Below are positions 1 to 7,452 of a stretch of 35,923 bases of DNA, in pieces. The notes beneath the pieces were generated by a model. It was not told where the DNA came from. It did not search any database and was given only the letters and a program-made list of their open reading frames with translations. This DNA comes from a virus. Numbering within the stretch: position 1 is the first letter of the stretch; each line of letters starts with the position of its first letter. The DNA lies in IMG/VR virus record IMGVR_UViG_3300022748_000011, positions 1 through 35,923 of that record. One strand, given 5' to 3'. Position numbers and translations under genes: made by a program.

Positions 1-127
1 TAGGACTTTTTCTGTTCCGCAGCAGCCATGTTTAGAATCCTGAACTATATGGGCTTGGAATCCTACGGGTAAATACGCTATTGAGGATGGAATTAACTTG
101 TTTTGCGTATTCTTGTTTGTAAATTTC
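1..127. repeat. Terminal direct repeat, left copy
   Basis: Bases 1-127 are identical to the last 127 bases of the window (35797-35923). The repeat contains the start of the tail nozzle gene and the end of the adaptor gene. A perfect 127-base end overlap is what a de Bruijn assembler with k=127 leaves on a circular contig, so the simplest reading is a circular or circularly permuted genome of about 35,796 bp rather than a biological 127-bp terminal repeat. Confidence 0.95.
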
Positions 128-949
128 TGATTCTCCATAGCTTTGTTCATAAAACTTAGCTAGGTAAGCAGCGTAAAATTTGACCGCAGAAGTGTATGGA
201 TCATTAATAACATCGGTTGCGTTGGGTGTTGACGAGCTTAATGGCAACGGCAATACCACGCAATCAATCTCTAGCTGGTAAATTTCATCGGGTACAGGAC
301 CTAAAAAAATCTGTTGTTGCCCGTAAATGCTAAATGCTAGTGGTCTGCCAATGTAGTTTTGCCAAAAACGCAAGCGAGTATTAAAGTCTGACCAAGACAA
401 ATAATCCATTGGTACACGAGTATTACCCCAATAAAGATTGATATTAACAATATCCAGTACCGTAGTACCCGAAGAAGGGGACAAAGGACTTGATCCAACA
501 AGGTACGATAGGGCTGGATAACTAATATTTTCGCAATTACCCACATAGGTTAGCCCGCAAGTACCGTTTAAGAACTCGGTAGAGGGCGGGTAGTTATTGG
601 CATTGCCTTGTGTGGACTGTGGATACGGGGGTGCAGTATCACTACTTGTACCCGAAGTGGTTACTTGATAAATATAAATATTGCTAAAAACAAACTCACC
701 AGCCGTATATGCTGTATCGGCTTCCCATGCACTAGGATAAGCTGGATCTACGCCACCAATGGTTGCACCAGGAGCTACCATGCAAGGCGTTTGTGTAACA
801 ACTATCTCACGCAAGCATCCAGTATCTCGAACTGTTCGCTCACGAGCAGAATTAATGTAATCGGTTAACTGACTGTCGCTATAAAAATTCCCGTTAGCAT
901 CGTGCAGTAACCTACGAACCTCTGTAATGTAGGTGTTAAGTGTAGCCAC
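32..949 (-). CDS. Head-tail adaptor/connector protein
   Basis: 305 residues. The first 45 residues (LNTYITEVRRLLHD, then a DSQLTDYINSAR helix) match the N-terminal helical pattern of podovirus adaptor proteins that dock under the portal (T7 gp11 / SU10 adaptor type). The middle is Ser/Thr/Pro-rich and the C-terminus (about 250-290) is helical again. The start is GTG at 949, with GGGA about nine bases upstream. The gene follows the capsid and small head genes. Its stop at 32-34 lies two bases before the nozzle start when the circle is closed, so adaptor and nozzle are adjacent and probably translationally coupled. The role comes from position and N-terminal pattern, not from a full alignment. 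Confidence 0.7.
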   Translation of the reverse strand: MATLNTYITEVRRLLHDANGNFYSDSQLTDYINSARERTVRDTGCLREIVVTQTPCMVAPGATIGGVDPAYPSAWEADTAYTAGEFVFSNIYIYQVTTSGTSSDTAPPYPQSTQGNANNYPPSTEFLNGTCGLTYVGNCENISYPALSYLVGSSPLSPSSGTTVLDIVNINLYWGNTRVPMDYLSWSDFNTRLRFWQNYIGRPLAFSIYGQQQIFLGPVPDEIYQLEIDCVVLPLPLSSSTPNATDVINDPYTSAVKFYAAYLAKFYEQSYGESEIYKQEYAKQVNSILNSVFTRRIPSPYSSGF

Positions 950-966
950 TTATTATTTCCCATAAA

Positions 967-1299
967 TCATGCTGCCACCGATAAGACTTTTCCCCCGCCC
1001 TTCTTTTGGGAAGGGAGAGGTACTCGTTCTACCAACGGGGATAACGATTGGTTCTTTTTAGGCGGTTGAGTGGATATTTCCCATTGCGCTAGACGATCTA
1101 AACCGACTTGCATTTCTTGAGTATTTCTTACCCACCCTAACCTTGCCAAGTAAGGCGCTTTATCAGAATCGTTGTAACCAAAAATGTGTCTTGCAGCTTC
1201 TTCAGGTATTTGAATTGTCTTACCTGGAAGAAAATCATAAAAGACACCACCAAAGCCATCTTTGAGGGGTTCTTGGGTGTTGTTGGTTACATAGATCAT
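967..1299 (-). CDS. Hypothetical late protein, probable head/tail accessory
   Basis: 110 residues with no confident family. The N-terminal half contains FYDFLPGKTIQIPEEAARHIFGY, resembling small phage proteins that pair a short beta segment with a helix; the C-terminus is basic and Pro/Lys-rich (QPPKKNQ...PSQKKGGG). It starts directly at the end of the 153-residue gene (shared base at 1299) and sits between small head proteins and the adaptor, so it is expressed with the virion genes. A structural or assembly role is inferred from location only. Confidence 0.6.
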   Translation of the reverse strand: MIYVTNNTQEPLKDGFGGVFYDFLPGKTIQIPEEAARHIFGYNDSDKAPYLARLGWVRNTQEMQVGLDRLAQWEISTQPPKKNQSLSPLVERVPLPSQKKGGGKVLSVAA

Positions 1300-1760
1300 T
1301 AGAACGCCACCACTTGTCCATAAACAACAATATCTACGGTGTTTGAGTTACCAGAAGCGGTGTTCACATTCACATAAAGTGCTTGCGTTTGGTTTCCAGT
1401 AATTTCCGTATTTGATGGATACGCAACCGTCAAATCTTGATATTTACCAGCAGCGCTAACAGATGATAAAACCACATTAGCAACGACCACATTGCTTGAG
1501 GTCATATCGCCTGTGCTTGAAATAGTGATACCAATATTTGCACTAGCAATAGATCCAGTAGGATTTTGTACGGTAACTTGCCGAACAATAACCCCACCAG
1601 AGTTTGCTGTTGCTCCGCTGTTGGTTAACCCGCCTGACAACAAAGGAATCTTAATCTGAGCAGTACCCGTTGTTGCTAAAGACTGAGCAGTTAATTTTCC
1701 AAGTACGCCATATCCAAAACTGTCTAGGTATAGCGCACCAACACGATTCGAGTTAGCCAT
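1299..1760 (-). CDS. Small virion protein, beta-rich
   Basis: 153 residues, almost all Ser, Thr, Ala, Val, Gly and Asn, with alternating patterns typical of a beta-sandwich (VRQVTVQNPTGSIASANIGITIS). No catalytic motif or membrane segment. It lies two genes downstream of the major capsid gene and a few bases after the 112-residue beta-rich protein. Head decoration or neck protein is plausible; neither is proven. Confidence 0.6.
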   Translation of the reverse strand: MANSNRVGALYLDSFGYGVLGKLTAQSLATTGTAQIKIPLLSGGLTNSGATANSGGVIVRQVTVQNPTGSIASANIGITISSTGDMTSSNVVVANVVLSSVSAAGKYQDLTVAYPSNTEITGNQTQALYVNVNTASGNSNTVDIVVYGQVVAF

Positions 1761-1771
1761 TTCTGTTCTCC

Positions 1772-2110
1772 TTAACTGTTGTAAGTGCCAGAAACAGCTT
1801 GTCCACCATTTACTTCAGCCAAGGTGACTGTAGCATTAGTAGTTGCCAACATACGGACATTCACACCATCAGAGATTACAACGCCACCCACATTGATTGC
1901 GCCCACATTACCCCATGTTGCAGTACTTGTGGTTGTGTTGTAAGCCGATACTGCTTGAATAATCACATTAGCTGTTGCAAATGCAATATAAGTTCCAGCG
2001 GGTACGACATTACCAGCAGTAGTTGCGCTGATGGTTGTAAGCTGCCAATACGCACCAGGTGTATTAGCGTTGCTACCTGAAATCAGGATTTTATTTAAGC
2101 CGAGTGCCAT
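1772..2110 (-). CDS. Small virion protein, possible head decoration
   Basis: 112 residues, rich in Thr, Ala, Val and Asn, with beta-strand periodicity and no charged clusters. It begins 12 bases after the capsid stop, with a TAAGGAGAA-type ribosome site before the ATG. Being the first gene after the coat protein, and small and beta-rich, suggests a capsid cement/decoration protein, but the sequence alone does not identify a family. Confidence 0.6.
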   Translation of the reverse strand: MALGLNKILISGSNANTPGAYWQLTTISATTAGNVVPAGTYIAFATANVIIQAVSAYNTTTSTATWGNVGAINVGGVVISDGVNVRMLATTNATVTLAEVNGGQAVSGTYNS

Positions 2111-2122
2111 GACTAGTTCTCC

Positions 2123-3133
2123 TTATAGACTAATAGAGTTGTAGCCAGAAACTCTGGTCATTGACTTCGGCTTGGTGCTTACTAATTCAGCAATCATCAA
2201 GACAGCGCCAACATAACCAATCTGCCAGTTTGGTAGAGTGCTTTCAAATCCAGTAAACACAAAGCTACCTTGGTCATGGATGTACAAGCTCAAGTAGTTC
2301 GAGTTAATGAAATAGACAGTACCCTCTGGGCAATAAGGATCTGGATAAATAGGTACACCAGCGACCATCAATGCTCTGAAAGCAGCTTGAGGACCGTTAG
2401 CATCGCCATCAAATCCGCTACCTGGGGTAATCACATATTGCTCTTGACCGACATAATCTTGAGCTAAAAGTGTCCAAGTACCGAATCCGCAAACGCCAAA
2501 AGTAGGCACTTCTGCACCGTTTTTCACAGTTCCAGAAATATACTGAAGGACATTCTGACGAGTTGGGTTTACACCGCCAGCAGCATAAACCTTCGACTTC
2601 CACCATGTGTAGGTAGAACGGTTGATGTTACCGTAGGTAGTTAAGTTTGTACCATCGTCAATTGCGCCTGGCAAACCAATAAACTGCTGAGTATTGGTGT
2701 AGTTGTTGTACAACGCAGTAGCCATTGCATCCATCATTACATTGGTTGCATCGTTCATACGAGCTTCAATCAATGGAATAATGGCATAGTCTTGTTGTAC
2801 TGCGCCTTCCATTCCGAGGAACGGAACTGGAGCAATCATCAGCTTGAGGTTGAACTCAGCGTTAAATGCACCTTGCTGAACGGCTGGTTGCGTAAAGCTA
2901 CCAGAGTAGTCAGACCATTGTGCGTTAACGAATTGAGCGCCTTGAACTGGTACAGTTACTTGGGATACACCACCAGAAGCCTGTTGACTATTAGCAATCA
3001 ACGCAGCCATCAAGGGTGTGCTGTTATAAAGTTGTACGACCAGCTTGGGGATAAACGCTCTACGAGTTACATAAGTAAGTTCGTTATATTGCGATGTACC
3101 CGATGCTGGAAGAATACCGCCACCTATAGGCAT
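2123..3133 (-). CDS. Major capsid protein
   Basis: 336 residues, the usual size for an HK97-fold coat protein without a protease-cleaved delta domain. It begins ...SQYNELTYVTRRAFIPKLVVQLYNSTPLMAALIANS, a pattern seen in coat proteins where an N-arm precedes a long helix, and has a conserved-looking core around 115-145 (AIIPLIEARMNDATNVMMDAMATALYNN). The start has GGAG eight bases upstream. It lies directly after a coiled-coil scaffold-like gene and before small head proteins, the standard order. No separate head protease is seen. Confidence comes from size, position and residue pattern together. Confidence 0.85.
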   Translation of the reverse strand: MPIGGGILPASGTSQYNELTYVTRRAFIPKLVVQLYNSTPLMAALIANSQQASGGVSQVTVPVQGAQFVNAQWSDYSGSFTQPAVQQGAFNAEFNLKLMIAPVPFLGMEGAVQQDYAIIPLIEARMNDATNVMMDAMATALYNNYTNTQQFIGLPGAIDDGTNLTTYGNINRSTYTWWKSKVYAAGGVNPTRQNVLQYISGTVKNGAEVPTFGVCGFGTWTLLAQDYVGQEQYVITPGSGFDGDANGPQAAFRALMVAGVPIYPDPYCPEGTVYFINSNYLSLYIHDQGSFVFTGFESTLPNWQIGYVGAVLMIAELVSTKPKSMTRVSGYNSISL

Positions 3134-3179
3134 AGTTTATCTCCAAACAAAATTCAAATATCCCCTTCTACTGCAAACT

Positions 3180-3707
3180 TCAAATACCAATTGGTCGAGT
3201 GTTTTTACGCAACTCAGCCAATGCTTTTGCTGCTTCATTCCTTGCGCCTTGTACTGGATTCTTCCAATACTCATTCAAATTAAATCCTTTGAGTGGGCTT
3301 GGATTGTAACCAGACGGTGTAGGTTGGGCAGCTTGTTTCATCCAGTCGAAATACTCGGCAGCAGTTTCGTGATCGGATATTTTCTTTTCAAGCATAATTT
3401 TCTCGATTTCCTCAATATCTTCTTCCGAAGCTAAACCTTTTTTAATCAGTTTATCTCTGCGCTTTTGTAATTCTTCCAACGATTCTTTTTCCTTGAGCTT
3501 GGCTTCCAATTGGGCTACCCGATCTTCAGCTTGCGTCACCTTTTTCTCGGTGTAATCTTCAAGCTCTAGTTCAGGAATAGGCAAATTGGGTCTAACCTTT
3601 TTGGTCAAACGCAAGGCTTCTTTACGAGTAGCGGGATTCTCAGCTAGCTCTTTCATCAAGAGGGCTAACTCATCCCGTTGCTCCAAACTAATATCTTCTA
3701 AGCTCAT
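3180..3707 (-). CDS. Scaffolding-like coiled-coil protein
   Basis: 175 residues, highly charged. Residues about 1-45 and 55-115 are Glu/Lys/Leu-rich helices with heptad character (QAEDRVAQLEAKLKEKESLEELQKRRDKLIKKG); the last 40 residues contain Pro- and Asn-rich segments and end RKNTRPIGI. Position immediately upstream of the capsid gene, size and composition all match internal scaffolding proteins of tailed phages. No protease domain is fused to it. Translation starts at 3707 after a short gap from the 61-residue gene. Confidence 0.7.
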   Translation of the reverse strand: MSLEDISLEQRDELALLMKELAENPATRKEALRLTKKVRPNLPIPELELEDYTEKKVTQAEDRVAQLEAKLKEKESLEELQKRRDKLIKKGLASEEDIEEIEKIMLEKKISDHETAAEYFDWMKQAAQPTPSGYNPSPLKGFNLNEYWKNPVQGARNEAAKALAELRKNTRPIGI

Positions 3708-3727
3708 CTTTTATCCCCTTAATCAAA

Positions 3728-3913
3728 TTAGATGACTTTTTTGGTATCACCAGGTTGACTCATCGACATCATGTTCTTGTAGCCAGCCTTGTTAGCAGCG
3801 GTTAAGCCACCAAACTGAGAATAACGGGGAGTGTTAATCACTTGACCGTTTTTCTGGTTATTGTCTGTTGGTTTGCGTGGTTGACTTGCGCCACGAGGTT
3901 TAAAGAGTTCCAT
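3728..3913 (-). CDS. Hypothetical small late protein
   Basis: 61 residues, basic, Asn/Gln/Lys-rich and apparently disordered in its first half; the second half reads QFGGLTAANKAGYKNMMSMSQ. No family recognised. It sits between the Pro/Ala-rich 159-residue gene and the scaffold gene with short spacers on both sides, so it is co-transcribed with the capsid-morphogenesis genes. Confidence 0.55.
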   Translation of the reverse strand: MELFKPRGASQPRKPTDNNQKNGQVINTPRYSQFGGLTAANKAGYKNMMSMSQPGDTKKVI

Positions 3914-3923
3914 TTTTAGTCCT

Positions 3924-4403
3924 TTACATGGGTTGAGGTGAAGGAGTGGCTACAGGCGATGGTGCTGGAGCAGCCATTCCAGGAATTGCTGGCGCTTGTG
4001 ACATTGCTTTACCTTCAGGCGTAGCGCCACCAGCTTGAGGTAAGGTTTGTAACATCTGTAAAATTTCTGACGGTTGTAAAGCGCTGGCTTGATCTTGTTT
4101 TGGACCAAGCACACCCGTAACCATACGGATTGCACTTAATAATTTTTTGCCTTCTTCCGAATCTGCACCGATAGCTGGCAAGGCTTGTTTTAACAAATCC
4201 ATTGCCATTGAAAGATTAACCATTGCGCCTTCCCGATTACCCATCTTAGGTTCAGGAGTTGACATGGGTGCGCTCATCGGAGGAGCGCTTGAATCGGACA
4301 TACCAGGAGGAGCAGTTTCAGGTGCGGGAGGAACACCAGAGGGAGTAGCGGAATCCCGTTGGCTTCTAATCATTTCCATTAGTTTGTCTGGTGCTACTGC
4401 CAT
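3924..4403 (-). CDS. Hypothetical Pro/Ala/Met-rich late protein
   Basis: 159 residues. The N-terminal 50 and C-terminal 35 residues are Pro/Ala/Ser/Met-rich and probably disordered. The middle (about 55-120) contains two helices (NLSMAMDLLKQALPAIG, SEEGKKLLSAIRMVTGVLG). It resembles small phage proteins found between portal and scaffold genes but has no firm family. It is the first gene after a probable internal promoter (4430-4457), and AGGAAAAAG precedes its ATG. It may be an assembly factor; this is inference. Confidence 0.6.
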   Translation of the reverse strand: MAVAPDKLMEMIRSQRDSATPSGVPPAPETAPPGMSDSSAPPMSAPMSTPEPKMGNREGAMVNLSMAMDLLKQALPAIGADSEEGKKLLSAIRMVTGVLGPKQDQASALQPSEILQMLQTLPQAGGATPEGKAMSQAPAIPGMAAPAPSPVATPSPQPM

Positions 4404-4427
4404 AACTTTTTCCTATCAAATTACTGC

Positions 4428-4457
4428 ATAGATTAAACCTAATCTATTGCTTGTCAA
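4428..4457 (-). promoter_or_regulatory. Putative internal promoter with operator-like dyad
   Basis: Reading the minus strand, a perfect -35 hexamer TTGACA (4457-4452) is followed 16 bases later by TAATCT (4435-4430) as a weak -10. Between and over the -10 is a perfect inverted repeat, ATAGATTA-GGTT-TAATCTAT (4447-4428). The 159-residue gene starts 25 bases beyond it. This fits a separate promoter for scaffold/capsid genes, possibly controlled by a protein binding the dyad. The -10 is poor, so promoter activity is a prediction. Confidence 0.45.
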
Positions 4458-4480
4458 GTGGGGGGTATTATTTTTGCTTC

Positions 4481-4497
4481 CCTCCCCCCAAGGGAGG
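4481..4497. other. GC-rich hairpin between tiny basic ORF and internal promoter
   Basis: CCTCCC and GGGAGG (4481-4486 and 4492-4497) pair around a five-base loop. No T-run follows on the minus strand, so it is not a canonical intrinsic terminator. It could mark RNA processing or attenuation between the portal transcript and the capsid transcript. Confidence 0.35.
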
Positions 4498-4526
4498 TTA
4501 TCGGTCACCCGAATAATCCTTACGGA

Positions 4527-4568
4527 TTACTTGCGAGCTTTACGACCTTTGCGAGCTTTGCGTGCCAT
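4527..4568 (-). CDS. Micropeptide of 13 residues, Lys/Arg-rich
   Basis: The ORF encodes MARKARKGRKARK and then TAA: nine of 13 residues are Lys or Arg. GGAG lies eight bases before the ATG (4577-4580), ideal spacing. It is one of two such tiny basic ORFs in the 300-bp gap between the 54-residue gene and the 159-residue gene. The product could neutralise DNA or bind RNA like protamine, or the ORF could act as a leader peptide. Supported by ribosome-site quality and composition only. Confidence 0.45.
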   Translation of the reverse strand: MARKARKGRKARK

Positions 4569-4648
4569 TTTGATTTCTCCAATTAGCAGCGGTCACCTAG
4601 TTATAAGGTCAGGCAGCCACAACCTTGTTTTCACCCTCACAGTGAAAC

Positions 4649-4693
4649 TTATCTACGGGTCTTACGACCACGCTTCATCTTTTTGCCGTACAT
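4649..4693 (-). CDS. Micropeptide of 14 residues, Lys/Arg-rich
   Basis: The ORF encodes MYGKKMKRGRKTRR and then TAA, with eight basic residues. GGAG (4700-4703) is six bases from this ATG; a second in-frame ATG at 4699 abuts the ribosome site and is unlikely to be used. Same character as the 13-residue ORF 80 bases downstream. Function unknown; it may be a virion DNA-binding peptide or a translated leader. Confidence 0.45.
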   Translation of the reverse strand: MYGKKMKRGRKTRR

Positions 4694-4709
4694 AGCCATC
4701 TCCAGTTAA

Positions 4710-4874
4710 CTATCCCCTAACTTGTCTGCCCATAATCCTTGTCTTTGGACTACGACCATAACTTTGTATGTTCGTTACACGATACTCCAAACCAGCGGGT
4801 TTTTCACCACGCTTTAACGATTCGGTGCTTACTCTAGGCTGATCTGCCTTTGGTGCAATGTTTTGATTAGCCAA
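4710..4874 (-). CDS. Hypothetical small basic protein, TTG start
   Basis: 54 residues from TTG at 4874, chosen because GGGAG lies seven bases upstream (4882-4886); extending to an ATG at 4943 would overlap the portal gene by 77 bases. The protein is basic (ESLKRGEKPAG, RSPKTRIMGRQVRG) with no family I recognise. Its start overlaps the last codons of the portal gene, suggesting coupled translation and a role in head assembly. Confidence 0.6.
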   Translation of the reverse strand: MANQNIAPKADQPRVSTESLKRGEKPAGLEYRVTNIQSYGRSPKTRIMGRQVRG

Positions 4875-6504
4875 CTTGTTGCTCCCGTTTTGGTAACTTA
4901 ATCGGTTGCGCTCCACCACCCGCTTGAGGTTGATCGCCACCACCCTCTTTCTCTTTACGCTTTAATTTGTCTTTTAACAATTGTTTCATTGGCGGTTCAA
5001 GTAAGTCAAGTAGGGATTCTTTGTCAATGGCTTGTGCCTTAAATAAGTTAAACGCCAATTGCTTGAGATCTTCAGTAAAAATTGGGCTATTGCTGTGGGC
5101 ATCGACCTTAACCACATAATCCTTGGTAAATTGTTCAGCGATAAACTCTTTACCTTCGGTGTCCACAAAATGCGTTGGATCGTAGGCTTGCATGAGCTTG
5201 AGGTACAGAGTAGCCATCTTTTCTAAGCTATCCTCAACGACCAATGCCCGCTTCTTAGCTCTGGAGCTACCTAGTCTAGCAAGCTGGCTAGCGTGTCCTT
5301 GGCTGCGGACACCTGATTCGCCACGACCAGAAAGAACATTGCTTATCCCCGAAACCTCGGAGAACATCGCATCAATCTCACGAATGACCTCAAATAGATC
5401 AGTCGGCATCTGTGGTGCTAGACGATCTACTTTGGCGTTTGGCATATCGGTTGCCAATAAACCACCAGCTCGGTTCAAAGCAAAGTTCTTCTCATCCAAT
5501 ATACCCGTAAATCCAACAAGTGCGGTTGGCGGGCTTACTTGCTTGGACAAAAGATCCAATACTTCATTCATGCGTTGATTACGAAGCTGTTGCAAGAGAA
5601 TAAGTTTTTGACATTCGGATTCTCCCCAATAGTAGTCGTACAAGGGGTTTGGACAAACCTGAATAAACGGACATTCGCCTTTAAGAAAAAGGCTAGCACC
5701 TGGGCGGTCATAAATGATTACCCTAGGGCTAGCAATGGTCACCACTTGATAATCCTCGGTTTCGTCATTCCACACCCATAGCTCGTGCATCTCTACGGTA
5801 TCCTCGGCTACTCGTGGAACATATTTCATTTCGCCATACAAATCCATGTTGACATTACCGTAAATGGTCGGATTGGTTTGGCTTGTAATGATGCGGTTAA
5901 CGGCATCGGGCATCTCCGATTCTTTGGGAGATACCATTGTCGAGAGTTTGCTAACGATTTCTTCTCGTTTTGGATGGGAATACAGACGGGCGTAAAGGTC
6001 GGACTTGGTAATGTAGTAGGTCTGAATTAGCGCTTCTTGCCTGTCTGTATATGGGGTATCCTCACGCAGTACGCCCATTGCAGAGGGTTCGACCATGTAA
6101 GGATGAATGCCGTTTTTCATTACCAGCTTCACAAAGCTGGAGTTGTACACCAACGACCAATTCAAAGCCGAAGAAAAAACTTGGTCAGCATTAGAATTGA
6201 GCCACTCGTCATTCAATGCTTGAGTTAACGCTGGACTTTTGCGGTGTTCAATCGGGTTTACGGATGCGCCTAAACCGATAGAGAATCGTGTGGTTTCGGC
6301 TGAATAAAGGAAAGATGAGAGTTGATCGAGGTGCGGGTTAATCTTATTAAAGTAAGCTGGTGGATCTTCTGGTCCAGAGCCAAATAAGTAATAAGCCCGT
6401 AATGTGTTGTAATCTCCCCGCCTTTCTTCTTTAGACACCATACATTTTTGCATGATGTCTAAATAAAAATCTTCTCTGTCTGCGTTATTTGACGGGATTC
6501 TCAT
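4867..6504 (-). CDS. Portal protein
   Basis: 545 residues, typical for podovirus portals (about 500-700). It starts with a helical clip/stem-type segment (DREDFYLDIMQKCMVSKEERRGDYNTLRAYYLFG) and has PHLDQLSSFLYSAETTRFSIG, LNDEWLNSNADQVFSSALNWSLVYNSSFVKLVM and a long C-terminal helical region with EVSGISNVLSGRGESGVRSQGHASQLARLGSSRAKK, all characteristic of portal subunits. The C-tail is Lys/Gly/Gln-rich. It forms the dodecameric DNA-entry ring on which terminase docks. It overlaps the upstream zinc protein gene by ATGA. Function by pattern and order is secure. Confidence 0.85.
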   Translation of the reverse strand: MRIPSNNADREDFYLDIMQKCMVSKEERRGDYNTLRAYYLFGSGPEDPPAYFNKINPHLDQLSSFLYSAETTRFSIGLGASVNPIEHRKSPALTQALNDEWLNSNADQVFSSALNWSLVYNSSFVKLVMKNGIHPYMVEPSAMGVLREDTPYTDRQEALIQTYYITKSDLYARLYSHPKREEIVSKLSTMVSPKESEMPDAVNRIITSQTNPTIYGNVNMDLYGEMKYVPRVAEDTVEMHELWVWNDETEDYQVVTIASPRVIIYDRPGASLFLKGECPFIQVCPNPLYDYYWGESECQKLILLQQLRNQRMNEVLDLLSKQVSPPTALVGFTGILDEKNFALNRAGGLLATDMPNAKVDRLAPQMPTDLFEVIREIDAMFSEVSGISNVLSGRGESGVRSQGHASQLARLGSSRAKKRALVVEDSLEKMATLYLKLMQAYDPTHFVDTEGKEFIAEQFTKDYVVKVDAHSNSPIFTEDLKQLAFNLFKAQAIDKESLLDLLEPPMKQLLKDKLKRKEKEGGGDQPQAGGGAQPIKLPKREQQVG

Positions 6505-7055
6505 GTCTTGATCTTCAGATTATCAGGATCTCTCAAGGTTGCTTTTGGATCTACTCTAGGTCCTGAGTTTATACCAGCCTGAGATGGTGTCAAGCCCACC
6601 GCTTCACCTTTAACAGACTGAATCGCTCGACCCGTTAACAAGGATTGCATATTTAGTCCTTGGAAGCCGCCACCCCAGATCGCTGCATCACCAGGGCGGG
6701 CTTCTGTTGGCGTTTGCGGGATCGGTTGAGGTTGGATCTTGTCTTTGTTGACCCCTCTTTTACGGGTTGCGTACTTTTCGGCTTGCTCGTATTCTTTTTC
6801 GGTGAACTTGTTTTTGCGGGTGAGGTATCCCGTTTGATGTTCGCCTTCCCTCGTTGTTTTGATGTCCGACATTCCGAACTCGATGGCGAGTTGCTTGGTG
6901 GAGTTGTCGGTGAACTTGGTTTTAGCCGAAATAGTTGCTGGAGCTTGCAAAAAAACGATAAAAACTTCATCTTGGCATCCTTTCATTGGACATTGTGCTT
7001 TGGTACTTTCAAAATACCCATGTGTCGGGCATTTGTAATCGTTCTTAACCGCCAT
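6501..7055 (-). CDS. Zinc-ribbon-like protein between terminase and portal
   Basis: 184 residues. The N-terminus has a probable metal site: C9, H12, C22 and C27 in KCPTHGYF...QCPMKGC. The centre (about 70-110) is charged and helical; the C-terminus is flexible and Pro/Gly-rich. Its gene ends on the portal start (ATGA) and begins within the upstream HTH gene's end. It could bind DNA, terminase or portal during packaging; no function is established by the sequence. Confidence 0.65.
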   Translation of the reverse strand: MAVKNDYKCPTHGYFESTKAQCPMKGCQDEVFIVFLQAPATISAKTKFTDNSTKQLAIEFGMSDIKTTREGEHQTGYLTRKNKFTEKEYEQAEKYATRKRGVNKDKIQPQPIPQTPTEARPGDAAIWGGGFQGLNMQSLLTGRAIQSVKGEAVGLTPSQAGINSGPRVDPKATLRDPDNLKIKT

Positions 7056-7452
7056 ATTGATCCCCTTTTAATTGCTCGTCTAGCGTGTTATAACTATAAT
7101 CAAATCTATTTTTAACCCCTATATCTAGTCGTATTTGACCATTTACTACATTTAATCGTGTCGTCTTTCTTAAAACAGGCTTTGATTCTTTGCGGTATTG
7201 CAAAAATCGGGTGTTATCTTTGTTCTGCATAACGGCTACTTCCCCGTTTTGCCACTCGGTGTAAGCCTTGCTAACCCGTCTTTGCACATATTCAGACAAC
7301 GGTTCGCTCTCGTACAAGAAAACTTCTTTGATTTGCGATACCGATACACCAGCTAATTGGGCAAATAAGTCCACGCTGATCCCTCGATTGCGGTCTTTCA
7401 AAAAGCGTTTCATTACTTTTTTAAGAATTACTTTAGGTAAAGTCGGTTTCAT
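7045..7452 (-). CDS. Helix-turn-helix-like protein downstream of terminase
   Basis: 135 residues. About 25-50 reads RGISVDLFAQLAGVSVSQIKEVFLYE, a likely helix-turn-helix, followed by a basic/aromatic region (YVQRRVSKAYTEWQNGEVAVMQN). Start overlaps the terminase stop (ATGA). Proteins with this pattern recur beside terminase genes of related podoviruses, from my recollection of such genomes. A DNA-binding role in packaging (small-terminase-like) or late control is possible but not shown; small terminase is normally upstream of the large one. Confidence 0.6.
   Translation of the reverse strand: MKPTLPKVILKKVMKRFLKDRNRGISVDLFAQLAGVSVSQIKEVFLYESEPLSEYVQRRVSKAYTEWQNGEVAVMQNKDNTRFLQYRKESKPVLRKTTRLNVVNGQIRLDIGVKNRFDYSYNTLDEQLKGDQYGG

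Noticed and set aside
2792-3283. 163-codon plus-strand ORF across capsid and scaffold genes
   Set aside because: Antisense to two well-supported genes, odd residue composition, no ribosome site.
4481-4497. Intrinsic terminator of the portal transcript
   Set aside because: Stable stem but followed by A-rich rather than T-rich sequence on the transcribed strand.
7045-7452. Small terminase subunit
   Set aside because: The HTH-like segment is suggestive, but the gene lies after the large subunit and lacks the usual oligomerisation pattern, so it is left as an HTH-like protein.
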